From Archangium gephyra (GTDB lineage Bacteria; Myxococcota; Myxococcia; Myxococcales; Myxococcaceae): a DNA stretch of 64,000 nt. Where the stretch lies: NCBI RefSeq assembly GCF_001027285.1, contig NZ_CP011509.1, positions 4,472,501 through 4,536,500 on the forward strand. The letters are read 5' to 3'. Of this stretch, positions 1 to 9,019 are shown piece after piece. The notes beneath the pieces are model-generated. The model saw nothing but the letters and a program-made list of their open reading frames with translations, was not told where the DNA came from and made no database searches. The translations under genes were made by a program, and so were the position numbers. Position 1 is the stretch's first letter; each line of letters begins with the position of its first letter.

Positions 1-555
1 CTCGGCCTTGCACCCGGCGTAGGCGGTGAGAAAGGTGCCGCCGTCCGCCCGCGTGCGCTGGCTGGCGACGTAGAAGCCTTGGCTGTCCACCTGCTTCTGG
101 ACGATGGGGTCTCCGTCGTGGCTCTCCCGGCCGCCGTCGGCGGAAATCGTGAAGTTGGTCGTGAGGAGAAAGAGGTTGATGACGTCGCCACGCTGGGCCG
201 CCGCGTAGATGCCGCTGGGCGAGAGCTGGCCGAGGGTGGAGGACTCGCACGAGGAGAGGTCGAAGGACTCGGGGCTGCCGCAGGCGGGGCCGGTGCCCCC
301 GTCGCCGGGGAAGATGAAGCCACAGGCGGCGAAGCGGCCCGGGTCGAGGTAGTCCCATTCATCCGTCTCCTCGAGGGGGACGTAGGTGCCGTCCCAGTCC
401 TCGGACACGGAGGCGTCCGGCACGGAGGCGTCCGGCACGGAGGCATCTGGCGGGGTGCCCGCGTCTGGGTTCCGCGGGGTGTTGGACTCGCAGCCCATCC
501 AGGTGGTGCACACGGCCAGCACGGCGAGCAGACATCGGGTTCGATGTGTTGTCAT
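1..555 (-). CDS. Lipoprotein, 3' end beyond the window
   Basis: An open frame of 185 codons starts with ATG at 555 and runs off the left edge without a stop, so the C-terminus is missing. The N-terminus is a lipoprotein signal peptide ending in the lipobox TTWMGC, which predicts lipidation at Cys22 and an envelope location. It is followed by an Asp/Pro-rich linker with three tandem PDASV pentapeptides, encoded by 15-bp direct repeats near 408-452. The rest (FAACGFIFPGDGGTGPAC and onward) has several Cys and matches no family I can name. Codon use is typical of the window. The function is unknown; a surface lipoprotein is the safest description. Confidence 0.75.
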   Translation of the reverse strand, partial: MTTHRTRCLLAVLAVCTTWMGCESNTPRNPDAGTPPDASVPDASVPDASVSEDWDGTYVPLEETDEWDYLDPGRFAACGFIFPGDGGTGPACGSPESFDLSSCESSTLGQLSPSGIYAAAQRGDVINLFLLTTNFTISADGGRESHDGDPIVQKQVDSQGFYVASQRTRADGGTFLTAYAGCKAE

Positions 556-714
556 AGGTGGAGGATCTCCCTTTTGATGCCACAGGCGGACAGGGCTCCC
601 TGGCTGGGACCCTTCTCGGGCTTGCGACTGACAGTAGCGCTACGGCCCAGACAGTAAAGCAGACATCGGGGAACCCGAACCCGGCCGGGATGTGGGCGGT
701 GCCCTGTATGGGCA

Positions 715-728
715 AGCACGTACGTGCT
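715..728. repeat. 14-bp perfect palindrome
   Basis: agcacgtacgtgct is fully self-complementary and lies in the non-coding stretch between the partial lipoprotein (start 555) and the kelch gene (end 1044). It could be a regulator half-site pair or chance. A 13-bp direct repeat (agcagacatcggg) also occurs at about 528 and 658. I see no convincing promoter or RNA gene in the rest of 556-810. Confidence 0.35.
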
Positions 729-813
729 GCGGGGAACTCACGGGGTGACACAGCACCCGGTGGCCACGGCCAATACAGTCAGTCGGCAAAAAATTACCTG
801 TGCGGGGTATTCA

Positions 814-1032
814 GTCCTGGGGGCGCGCGCCGCAAGGGCACAGCACCCGCCTACCCGACCCGAACACCTCAAGCGCAGCCCGAGGCCGGTGGGGCATGCC
901 TCCACGCCCCAGGCGCTACGGGAATTGCGCGAGCAGTACCGTCCCTTCGTCGCGGCGTTCCGAGAGGCGGCGGCTTGGTTTTTCTCCTTGCCGCCGCGTG
1001 GTGTGCCGGGTCGCGTCGCTCGAATTTTTTGA
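814..1032 (+). pseudogene. C-terminal remnant of a REP-associated (Y1-like) transposase
   Basis: The frame through 814-1032 encodes a short tail with HLKRSPRPVGHAS and LREQYRPFVAAFREAA. This resembles, from memory, the C-terminal end of the myxobacterial transposase family whose N-terminal half is seen at 5908-6306. No upstream catalytic part is present and the last 20 residues look out of register, so this is a decayed fragment. The identification rests on motif recollection and not on an alignment. It matters because REP-like palindromes of the kind such transposases act on are scattered over the window. Confidence 0.45.
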
Positions 1033-1043
1033 CACCTTCCCGG

Positions 1044-4000
1044 TCAGGGCCTGGAACGGCTGTGGGGAGGCCTGAGCCGGCGCCTGCCAAGAGACAGGAC
1101 CAGCGCCAGCAATGCCCAGGAGGCAGGGGAGGCGGGGGCTGTGGTGCAACTCCAGCCGTAATGGCTCTTCTTGAGGAAGAAAGAATACTCTTCTGAGAGT
1201 TGGCTGATATTCCCGATGGCATCAGTGGCTCGGGCTTTGACTTCGTGGTGCCCGGGTCCTAGCGCGGTGGTCAAGACAAAGCTCCAATTCCCCTCCTCGT
1301 CCACGACGATGTCTGTACCTGGAATTTCCTTGCCATCCAACCACACTGTCACCGTGCTACCAGCCTCCGCCAGGCCGCCAAGGGTTGGCTTCGGATTGCT
1401 GATGAAGGACCCATCCTCAGGTGCTGTCACCCTGGGCGGTGCCGGGGCCTCCGTGTCCACGGTGAAGTCACTGGGCTCGGATTGGGGACTGACATTGCCT
1501 GCTTCATCCATGGCGGTGGCCTGGGCCTGGTGGCGTCCCTCCGTCAGTGCGGTGCTCGGGGTGAAGCTCCAGTTCCCCTGCGGGTCCGTCCTGGTTGTTG
1601 TCCCCGCCATGGCGCCATCCAGCCACACCGTCACCGTGCTGCCGAGCTCCGCGGTGCCGCGAATGGCTGGCCGCGGGTTGTTGACGAAGGCACCCTCCGC
1701 AGGTGCGGTCACCTTGGGCATCTCCGGCGCATCCATGTCCACGGTGAAGTTGCGGGGCTCGGATGAAGGGCTGACATTGGCCACCGCATCCGTAGCGATA
1801 GCTGTCACCTGGTGGTTGCCTGAAGTCAGCGGGGTGGTCAGCTCTATCATCCATTTCCCATCCTCGGCGGTCTCGGTTGTCCCCGCCATGGCGCCATCCA
1901 GCCACACCCGCACCGTGTTACGGGCCTCCGCGGTGCCGTGAATGGCTGGCTTCGGGTTGTTGATGAAGGCTCCCTCCGCGGGTGCTGTCACCTTGGGGGC
2001 TGCCAGATGAGGCCCATCCACGCGTACCATCTGCCCACCGTGTAGGGCATTCGCCATCACGGAAAGGATGTAGTAGCCGTTCGGCACGTTCGGCGTCTGT
2101 ACATTGACTTCCGTGTCAGAGAACGAATCCAGGGCCGTTACACGTGTCATTGCCCCTCCCTCCAGCGCAAACAGGCCAACCAGGGGGAAATTCGTAGCGG
2201 AACTCTGGGTATTTCCGCTGCTCGCCTCCGAGAGACCTCGTAAGCGGCTGCCAGTGATGCGGAGTTTTTGAGCCCGTTGTTGCGTGGCGGGTGGAGTGAT
2301 ATCGGGACGCCACATCTGGAGAGCTCTCGTGTCGTCGTACAGCTCCGCGCTGGCCAGGGAGCCAGTGATGCTCCCTCCACCGGAGACCAGCACCCTGCCC
2401 GAGGGCAACAGCGTCGCCGTGTGATTGCCACGGGCCGTGGTCAGGGGGGCCGTGGGGCTCCACGCCCCCGTGGCCGGGTCGTATACCTCCGCGTTGTTGA
2501 GAGGCGCGGAGCTCGAGTTCCAGCCACCGGAGACCAGCACCGTGCCGGAGGGCAACAGCGTCGCCGTGTGACTCTCGCGGGCCGTGGTCAGAGGGGCCGC
2601 AGGGCTCCACGCCCCCGTGGCCGGGTCGTATACCTCCGCGCTGGACAGGGAGCCACTCGAGTTCCAGCCACCGGAGACCAGCACCGTGCCGGAGGGCAAC
2701 AGCGTCGCCGTGTGACTCTCGCGGGCCGTGGCCAGGGCGGCCGTGGGGCTCCACGTCCGCGTGGCCGGGTCATACACCTCCGCGCTCGCGAGGCGGCCAC
2801 CCGGGCCAGAGCCACCCGAGACGAGCACCTTGCCGGAGGGCAACAGTGTTGCCGTGTGGCCGTAGCGGGCCGTGGTCAGGGGGGCCGTGGAGCTCCATTT
2901 CCCCGTGGCCGGTTCGTAAACCTCCGCGCTATGGAGGAAGCCATTTGGACCAAGGCCACCGGAGACCAGGACCGCGCCGGAGGGCAACAGCGTCGCGGTG
3001 TGTCTGTAGCGGGCCGTGGTCAGAAAACCCGTGGGGTTCCACCCCCCCGTGGCCGGGTCGTACACCTCCGCGCTGTTGAGGGGGCCACTCGAGTTCCAGC
3101 CACCGGAGACCAGCACCGTGCCGGAGGGCAACAGCGTCGCCGTGTGTTTGTAGCGGGCCGTGGTCAGAAAACCCGTGGGGCTCCACGTCCCCGTGGCCGG
3201 GTCGTACACCTCCGCGCTGTTGAGGGGGCCACTTGAATTCCTGCCACCGGAGAGCAGCACCTTGCCGGAGGGCAGCAGCGTCGCCGTGTGGTTGTCGTTG
3301 CGGGCCGTGGCCAGCGGGGCCGCGGGACTCCACGCCCCCGTGGCCGGGTCGTACACCTCCGTGCTGGCGAGAAGGCCTCCCGAGCCAGAGCCACCGGAGA
3401 CCAGCACCTTGCTGGAGGGCAGCAGCGTCGCCGTGTGGTTGGTGCGGGCCGAGGTCAGGGGACCCGTGGGGCTCCACTTCCCCGTGGCCGGGTCGTACAC
3501 CTCCGCGCTGGCCAGGACGCCACTCGGGACATCCCCACAGGAGAGCAGCACCTTGCCGGAGGGCAACAGCGTCGCCATGTGGTTGGCGCGGGCCGAGGTC
3601 AGCGAGCCCGTGGGGCTCCACTTCCCCGTGGCCGGGTCGTACACCTCCGCGCTGGCCAGGGAGCCACTCGAGTCCTCTCCACCGGAGAGCAGCACCTTGC
3701 CGGAGGGCAGCAGCGTCGCCGTGTGTCTGTAGCGAGTCGTGGCCAGGGGAGCCGTGGGGCTCCACGTCCCCGTGGCCGGGTCGTACACCTCCGCGCTGGC
3801 GAAGATGCTGCCAGCGCCAGCGCCACCGGAGAGCAGCACCTTGCCGGAGGGCAACAGCGTCGCCGTGTGGCTGTAGCGGGTCGTGAGCAGAGGGCCCGTG
3901 GGGCTCCACGTCCCCGTGGCCGGGTCGTACACCTCCGCGCTGGCGAATGAGGAGCCACTTGGAAAAAGGCCACCGGAGAGCAGCACCTTGCCGGAGGGCA

Positions 4001-5537
4001 ACAGCGTCGCCGTGTGGCTATAGCGGGCCGTGGTCAGAGAGCCCGTGGGGCTCCACGTCCCCGTGGCCGGGTCGTACACCTCCGCGCTGTTGAGGGGGCC
4101 ACTTGTAACCAGGCCACCGGAGACCAGTACCTTGCCGGAGGGCAACAGCGTCGCCGTGTGGCTGTAGCGGGCAGTGTTCAGCGAGCCCGTGAGGCTCCAC
4201 TTCCCCGTGGCCGGGTCGTACACCTCCGCGCTGTTGAGGGGGCCACTTGCGTTCCTGCCACCGGAGAGCAGCACCTTGCCAGAGGGCAACAGCGTCGCCG
4301 TGTGACTTCTGCGAGCCGCGTTCAGAGAGTTCGTGGGGCTCCACTCCCCCATGGGGTTCCGCTCCCCCGTCACCGGGTTGTATAGCTCCGCGCTGGCGAG
4401 GCGGCCGGTTGAGCCCTCCCCACCGGAGATCAGCACCGTGCCGGAGGGCAGCAACAGTGTCGCCGTGTGGTTGGCGCGGGCCGTGGCCATGGGGGCCGTG
4501 GGGCTCCACGTCCCCGTAGCCGGGTCGTACACATCCGCACTGGCGAGGTAGCCATCAGGGCCAAAGCCACCCGAGACCAGCACCTTGCCGGAGGGCAACA
4601 GCGTCGCCGTGTGGGAATAGCGGCCCTTGGCCAGAGAGTCCGTGGGGCTCCACGCTCCCGTGGCCGGGTCGTACACCTCCACGGTGTAGAGGGAGCCATC
4701 TGCGCTCCAACCACCGGAGAGCAGCACCTTGCCGGAGGGCAACAGCGTCGCCGTGTGGCTGTAGCGGGCAGTGGCCAGAGAGCCCGTGGGGCTCCACGTC
4801 CCCGTGGCCGGGTCGTACACCTCCGCGCTGTTCAAGAAGCTGACCTCGTTCTGCCCACCGGAGACCAGCACCTTGCCGGAGGGCAACAGCGTCGCCGTGT
4901 GGGAATAGCGGCCCTTGGCCAGAGAGCCCGTGGGGCTCCACTCCCCCGTGGCCGGGTCGTAGACCTCCACCCTGTTGATGACGCGGCCTGAGCCATCCCA
5001 GCCACCGGAGACCAGCACCTTGCCGGAGAGCAACAGCGTCGCCGTATGGCCGGCGCGGGCCGTGCTCAGAGAGGCCGTGGGGCTCCACGTTCCCGAGGCC
5101 GGGTCGTACTCCTCCACGCTGCCCAATGATGTGCTTGAATTCTTGCCGCCGGAGACCAACACCTTGCCGGAGGACAACGGTGTCGCCGTGTGCCAGGAAC
5201 GAGGCGTGGACAGACGGCCCGTGAGGCTCCACTTCCCTGTGGCCGGGTCGTACACCTCCGCGCTGTCGAGGTAGCCATCAGGGCTCTGCCCACCGGAGAC
5301 CAGCACCTTGCCGGAGGACAACGGTGTCGCCGTGTGGTGATAACGGGCAATGGTCAGAGGGTCCGTGGGGCTCCACTGCTCACCAGTCGTGGCCAGGAGG
5401 GCCTTGGGTTCAAGCCAGTCCTGGTGCAACGTTTCGTCTCCGCTCTGCGATACCTTGCCGCAGGCGATGCATAGCAGCGCCGAGGTCATGGCCAGTCTGG
5501 CAATTGCTGCCACCCCAAGCCTGGAGATAGAGGTCAT
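1044..5537 (-). CDS. Large kelch-repeat lipoprotein with Ig-like domains and MYXO-CTERM-like tail
   Basis: The 1497-residue protein starts at ATG 5537, just upstream of a lipoprotein signal (LLCIAC) and with aaggaa 5' of the start. The frame is open to 5729, but that extension lacks signal-peptide character. Residues of roughly 50-1080 form 21 tandem kelch-type repeats of about 48 residues. The unit reads LxTARxxHTATLLPSGKVL, then VSGG, then AEVYDPATGxWSPT, and 21 equals three seven-bladed propellers. A linker and three Ig-like domains with TAPAEGAF-type starts and VWLDG cores follow. The end is a Cys-containing hydrophobic segment plus Arg-rich tail (SLGRRRLRP), like MYXO-CTERM sorting tails. 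A surface adhesion or carbohydrate-binding role is inferred. The 144-bp units are similar enough to recombine. Confidence 0.85.
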   Translation of the reverse strand: MTSISRLGVAAIARLAMTSALLCIACGKVSQSGDETLHQDWLEPKALLATTGEQWSPTDPLTIARYHHTATPLSSGKVLVSGGQSPDGYLDSAEVYDPATGKWSLTGRLSTPRSWHTATPLSSGKVLVSGGKNSSTSLGSVEEYDPASGTWSPTASLSTARAGHTATLLLSGKVLVSGGWDGSGRVINRVEVYDPATGEWSPTGSLAKGRYSHTATLLPSGKVLVSGGQNEVSFLNSAEVYDPATGTWSPTGSLATARYSHTATLLPSGKVLLSGGWSADGSLYTVEVYDPATGAWSPTDSLAKGRYSHTATLLPSGKVLVSGGFGPDGYLASADVYDPATGTWSPTAPMATARANHTATLLLPSGTVLISGGEGSTGRLASAELYNPVTGERNPMGEWSPTNSLNAARRSHTATLLPSGKVLLSGGRNASGPLNSAEVYDPATGKWSLTGSLNTARYSHTATLLPSGKVLVSGGLVTSGPLNSAEVYDPATGTWSPTGSLTTARYSHTATLLPSGKVLLSGGLFPSGSSFASAEVYDPATGTWSPTGPLLTTRYSHTATLLPSGKVLLSGGAGAGSIFASAEVYDPATGTWSPTAPLATTRYRHTATLLPSGKVLLSGGEDSSGSLASAEVYDPATGKWSPTGSLTSARANHMATLLPSGKVLLSCGDVPSGVLASAEVYDPATGKWSPTGPLTSARTNHTATLLPSSKVLVSGGSGSGGLLASTEVYDPATGAWSPAAPLATARNDNHTATLLPSGKVLLSGGRNSSGPLNSAEVYDPATGTWSPTGFLTTARYKHTATLLPSGTVLVSGGWNSSGPLNSAEVYDPATGGWNPTGFLTTARYRHTATLLPSGAVLVSGGLGPNGFLHSAEVYEPATGKWSSTAPLTTARYGHTATLLPSGKVLVSGGSGPGGRLASAEVYDPATRTWSPTAALATARESHTATLLPSGTVLVSGGWNSSGSLSSAEVYDPATGAWSPAAPLTTARESHTATLLPSGTVLVSGGWNSSSAPLNNAEVYDPATGAWSPTAPLTTARGNHTATLLPSGRVLVSGGGSITGSLASAELYDDTRALQMWRPDITPPATQQRAQKLRITGSRLRGLSEASSGNTQSSATNFPLVGLFALEGGAMTRVTALDSFSDTEVNVQTPNVPNGYYILSVMANALHGGQMVRVDGPHLAAPKVTAPAEGAFINNPKPAIHGTAEARNTVRVWLDGAMAGTTETAEDGKWMIELTTPLTSGNHQVTAIATDAVANVSPSSEPRNFTVDMDAPEMPKVTAPAEGAFVNNPRPAIRGTAELGSTVTVWLDGAMAGTTTRTDPQGNWSFTPSTALTEGRHQAQATAMDEAGNVSPQSEPSDFTVDTEAPAPPRVTAPEDGSFISNPKPTLGGLAEAGSTVTVWLDGKEIPGTDIVVDEEGNWSFVLTTALGPGHHEVKARATDAIGNISQLSEEYSFFLKKSHYGWSCTTAPASPASWALLALVLSLGRRRLRPPHSRSRP

Positions 5538-5796
5538 GTGCTTTTCCTTGTTGCCTTTGTCCTTGTTCCCACCCCATGGCTGTGCGGGCTCGGGGGAACA
5601 GGAGTGTGAGGGCCTCAGCAAGCGAGGACAGGTACGTGCTCGTGGCAGCGCGAGATGGCCGTGAGAGAATTTCGACAGCGTTGCCACTGGGAGTGCCTGT
5701 TGGCTTGCTGTGCATGGCCACGTTGCCACGCGAACCGTCTTGGCTCGGTGACATGCCTCACACCCGGAGGGTGAGATGCGTCACTGCGCCTCTGGA

Positions 5797-5822
5797 ACTG
5801 AGACGGTGTCCTGAGACGGTGT
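5797..5822. repeat. Two tandem 13-bp repeats (ctgagacggtgtc)
   Basis: Two adjacent copies of a 13-bp unit lie in the 370-bp gap between the kelch gene start (5537) and the transposase remnant (5908). Nothing else in that gap is recognisable apart from the presumed promoter region of the kelch gene. Confidence 0.4.
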
Positions 5823-5907
5823 CAAAGGACTCGAAACGAGGGACTCGAGCGAGAACAAGGCTCGGCGTAGACGGGTAACCGACCCCTCTTCACGTCCTTC
5901 TGAGGAC

Positions 5908-6306
5908 TTGGAGCTGGCCCACAGGGTGCATCCGGCCCGGCGGAGCGCACGCAGGGAATGGGGATGGAGGTGCTTCCAAGGGCGGTTGCTGCTGCGCCCC
6001 AGTGCGGAGGTGAACGAGGTCGTGGGCGGCGTGCTGGCGCGAGCCGTCCAGCAGAACTCCGGCACCATACGGCTACATGCCTTCACCTTCGCTTCCAATC
6101 ACTTCCACCTGCTGGTGTGGGCGCGGGGTGCCGCGCTCGCCTCCTTCAAGTGGTTCAACTGGACGAAGCGCTGGATCAAGAGGGGGCGCGAAGACATGGC
6201 AGGAGCGCAGGGACTCTTCGCGCAGCACTGGGCCGAGCTGCCTATACGCCGAGCTGGACGCGAAGCTGCGTCAACGGTTTCATTGATCTCGCCACTGCGG
6301 GCCTGA
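5908..6306 (+). pseudogene. N-terminal remnant of a REP-associated tyrosine transposase
   Basis: From about 5965 the frame encodes FQGRLLLRPSAEVNEVV and then LHAFTFASNHFHLLVWARG. The NHFHLL segment is the HUH metal-binding motif of Y1 (IS200/REP-associated) transposases, and the flanking sequence matches the myxobacterial version of this family as I remember it. Homology fades after the WFNWTKRWIKRG segment, and neither the catalytic Tyr region nor the C-terminal half is present, so the gene is truncated. It lies directly upstream of the lipoprotein at 6343. Confidence 0.6.
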
Positions 6307-6342
6307 GATGGTGCGGCCCGACATTTCCCAAGAGGGGGACAG

Positions 6343-8193
6343 ATGAAGATGCAGTCGATATGCGGGCTGGCGCTCGCCGCGTTGGTGTTGTTCGGATGCC
6401 CGGGGGAACAGACGCAGCCGGAGGAGGAGGCCAGCCTGGCCTTTACCACCCAGCCCTCGAACACCCCCGCGGGCTCCCCGCTCACCGTGAGCGTCACCGT
6501 GCGGGATGCGCAGGGCAATGCGCTCTCGGATTCCAGTGCCGCCGTGACGCTGGGCCTCGCGGCCAATCCGGCCGGTGGCGAGTTGCTCGGCACCACCACG
6601 GTGAACGCCACCCAGGGCGTGGCCACCTTCTCCCTCCACATCGACAAGGTGGGCACCGGCTATGCGCTCTCCGCCAGCGCCTCGGGCCTGAACGGCGCCA
6701 CCAGCGAGACCTTCGAGATCCTGCCTCCCCAGGTCGCCGGCACCCGGACGTTGCACTACGTCACCGACACCGGGGAGGTGGCGCGGCCGTCCGACCTCTC
6801 CAGCGCCCAGGTGGGGGCGTACGTCGCCGAGGAGGATGGCGGCTTCACCTATTACGCGGGCACGGGCACCGACGCGGGCACCTTCTCCATCCCGGGCGTC
6901 CCGCTCCAGAGCTACTACCTGCGGTTCGGCAACGACTACGTGCTCACCTCGGAGCGCGACCCCGACCTGTCCACCTATCAGCAGGGCCGCCCGGACGTGC
7001 AGCGCGGCGACGCCGGGACGCTGGTGCACACCACGCTGACCGGCATGAGCCCGTGGCAGAACGATCACAGCGGCAACTCGGACGACCTCCAGATGTACTC
7101 GTCGAACGCGGGTGCGTGGTTCATCCAGTTGCACTTGTACGATACGAATGGCTTCAGCAGCCCGGCCATTCCCGACCCCGGCGACACCACGTTCGACCAG
7201 CTGACCGACTATGGGCGCATCGCGGGGAGCGGCTTCCCCCCGAAGCTGGTGGATGCGGCCAAGGGGGACACGGCTGTCTTCACCCAACTCTCCACGCATG
7301 ACGCGGGAGTCGTCGATGATGCCGGCGTCTCGATGGGGTTCACCTATCAGTCCGTCGCGAGGGTCTTCACCACCTCGAGCCTGACCGTGCGTGACGGCCA
7401 GACCTCGAACGTCTCTGGCGTGCTCTCCTCCGTGCCGCAGGACCAGAGCTACGCGGTGGACTGGAAGGTGGACGAGGGCACTCCGGGCTCGTTCGGGAGC
7501 TACCGCACGGCGGTGAACCCCCACGCGCTCCTCAACTACAACAACTTCTACCTGGACGTGATCCCCACGGCGGCCTACGGCTCCTATGCGTCCACGCCGG
7601 ACCTCGTGTCGTACGTCGGCGGCCAGCCGGATCATTCGTTCCAATTCGTCTACGGCAACCCGTTTCCGGCGAGCTACGCGAAGTTCCTCGTTGCGGAGAC
7701 GCTCTTCTCCGTGCCCTACACGTTCTCCAAGCCGGAGGGCGGGACGGCCCAAACGACCGTCAACGGCCGCATCGTCACCCGTGAGCTGGTGAGCGGCCCG
7801 CGGGTCGAGCCGCTGGTGCCGGGGGTGAGCCCGGTCCGCGAGCCCCAGTTGGACGGCGCGAGCGCCTGGCTCGACCAGTCCATCCATCCCACGCCGCTCG
7901 TCTCGTGGACGCCGCCCGCGGTGGGCACCCCGACGCACTACGAGGTCCGCTTCACCGAGCTCGTCTACAACCCCGCCACGGGTCGCCTCTCGCGCGGCTC
8001 CGGCGTGGGACGGGTGCTGACGGGGGGCACCCGCGTGCAGGTTCCGCCCGGTCTCCTGCGGTCCGGCAAGCACTACTTCATGAGCATCACCGCCCACCAG
8101 CAGCCGGGCCACTCGGTCCAGAGCGCGCCGTACCTGCTCCAGTGGCCGCACTATTACGCGGAAGCCCTTAGTGGGCTGCTCACCGTGCCGTAG
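6343..8193 (+). CDS. Large secreted lipoprotein with Ig-like and Fn3-like regions
   Basis: A 616-residue protein with ATG at 6343 preceded by gaggggg. The signal peptide ends in LVLFGC, a lipobox. Residues of about 28-130 form a bacterial Ig-like (invasin-type) domain (FTTQPSNTPAGSPLTVSV, then VRDAQGNAL). The middle, about 140-500, is a Tyr/Gly-rich region without a family I recognise. The last 100 residues (SWTPPAVGTPTHYEVRF to the end) look like a fibronectin-III-type beta sandwich. It is probably anchored to the outer membrane or exported. It sits between two transposase remnants, which suggests a variable accessory locus. The function is unknown. Confidence 0.8.
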   Translation: MKMQSICGLALAALVLFGCPGEQTQPEEEASLAFTTQPSNTPAGSPLTVSVTVRDAQGNALSDSSAAVTLGLAANPAGGELLGTTTVNATQGVATFSLHIDKVGTGYALSASASGLNGATSETFEILPPQVAGTRTLHYVTDTGEVARPSDLSSAQVGAYVAEEDGGFTYYAGTGTDAGTFSIPGVPLQSYYLRFGNDYVLTSERDPDLSTYQQGRPDVQRGDAGTLVHTTLTGMSPWQNDHSGNSDDLQMYSSNAGAWFIQLHLYDTNGFSSPAIPDPGDTTFDQLTDYGRIAGSGFPPKLVDAAKGDTAVFTQLSTHDAGVVDDAGVSMGFTYQSVARVFTTSSLTVRDGQTSNVSGVLSSVPQDQSYAVDWKVDEGTPGSFGSYRTAVNPHALLNYNNFYLDVIPTAAYGSYASTPDLVSYVGGQPDHSFQFVYGNPFPASYAKFLVAETLFSVPYTFSKPEGGTAQTTVNGRIVTRELVSGPRVEPLVPGVSPVREPQLDGASAWLDQSIHPTPLVSWTPPAVGTPTHYEVRFTELVYNPATGRLSRGSGVGRVLTGGTRVQVPPGLLRSGKHYFMSITAHQQPGHSVQSAPYLLQWPHYYAEALSGLLTVP

Positions 8194-8410
8194 CGCCCGG
8201 GAGCCTCGCGGCGCCGGAGGATGCCTGGAAGCCAGGCCTCCTCCCCGGCCGGGCACATCTCTGGAGGGGACCCGAGCGCGGCGACGGGTGCGCTCGGGCC
8301 GGTTCCGGCCCGACGTGATACGAGGGTGGCATGTCGCCATCCTCCAAGCAGGGGCGGAGCCGGGGCTGGAGGAGAGCCCCGCCTTTGCCGCGACGGTGGA
8401 GGAGCGGAGG

Positions 8411-8626
8411 AAGGAGCCCACACCCCGTTTGGACCAGGCCGGGCTGCTGCGCAGGACGTTCGCCCTGGAGGTGTTCGCGTGCTTGAGGTGTGGAGGCAGG
8501 CGGCGGGTGTTGGCGTACGTGAAGGGAGCAGGAGGGGTGAGAGCGATTCTGGAGCACCTGGGGTTGCCCACGGCGAGTGCGCACCTGGCCCCTGCGCGAG
8601 GGCCGCCCCAGAGCGCGTGGTGTTGA
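8411..8626 (+). pseudogene. C-terminal remnant of an IS91-family-type transposase
   Basis: The frame ending at 8626 encodes LDQAGLLRRTFALEVFAC, then CGGRRRVLAYV and ILEHLGLPTA. This is the conserved tail of IS91-like transposases (a short Cys-rich motif, then RVLA and ILxHLGLP). One expected Cys appears changed (ACLRC instead of ACPRC), and no catalytic Tyr domain lies upstream: the preceding 200 bp in this frame are unrelated. It is a relic and not an active element. The call rests on motif recognition only. Confidence 0.6.
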
Positions 8627-8840
8627 AGCTCAAGCCGCCACAGCCAGCCAAGAGAGCCAGGCACCTGCCGCGCCCCTCCTGGGAAGGCGGCTGGGGTAGG
8701 CGTGTACCCCAAAGTGGCTGCGCGGCCTCTCCACCGGCTTGGCACACAGCCCACATGTCCCCCTCTGCGGTCGTCCTCGGCCCTCCTTGGCCCCTCTGCA
8801 CCAGCCCTCTCCCTCAACCTCAACGGCCTCTATCCTGCCT

Positions 8841-8870
8841 ATACGCATGCGCATACGCATACGCATACGC
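8841..8870. repeat. Hexanucleotide microsatellite (atacgc)n
   Basis: Five tandem hexamers (atacgc, one of them atgcgc) form a 30-bp microsatellite. Three copies of atttggtcc follow immediately, at 8871, 8882 and 8902. The stretch is non-coding, between the IS91 remnant and the aminopeptidase gene. Nothing else is recognisable in 8627-8970. Confidence 0.7.
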
Positions 8871-8974
8871 ATTTGGTCCAAATTTGGTCCGACAAGAACC
8901 GATTTGGTCCCCCAAGATGCTCCACGCCTCCTCGTTAGGAGTGGGTTCGACTCAAGGCGGCGGGCAAACTCTAT

Positions 8975-9006
8975 TGGAAGCGGCGGGAATCGAACCCGCC
9001 GCCTCC
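8975..9006 (-). other. tRNA 3'-end-like fragment (T-arm plus acceptor strand)
   Basis: Read on the minus strand this is a 5-bp stem gcggg, the loop ttcgatt, then cccgc and cgcttcca. That is a textbook tRNA T-arm followed by a 3' acceptor strand. No matching acceptor 5' strand (ggaagcg) or anticodon arm lies in the 70 bases upstream, which instead are the end of the aminopeptidase gene. It is therefore only a fragment, of the sort left by tRNA-targeting integrases (an att scar). The same hairpin, 14 bases past the aminopeptidase stop, could also help end its transcript, although no U-tract follows. Confidence 0.45.
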
Positions 9007-9019
9007 GTGAGCCTCGCGG

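Noticed and set aside
1029-1060. ttgaca as a promoter -35 box
   Set aside because: No acceptable -10 follows at 16-18 bp and no plus-strand gene starts downstream.
2300-5400. Regular repeats as a possible CRISPR array
   Set aside because: The 144-bp units are all coding, in frame, and translate to kelch repeats; there are no short direct repeats with unique spacers.
6280-8823. 847-codon minus-strand frame over the large lipoprotein
   Set aside because: The plus strand has a ribosome-binding site, lipobox and domains; the minus frame has none.
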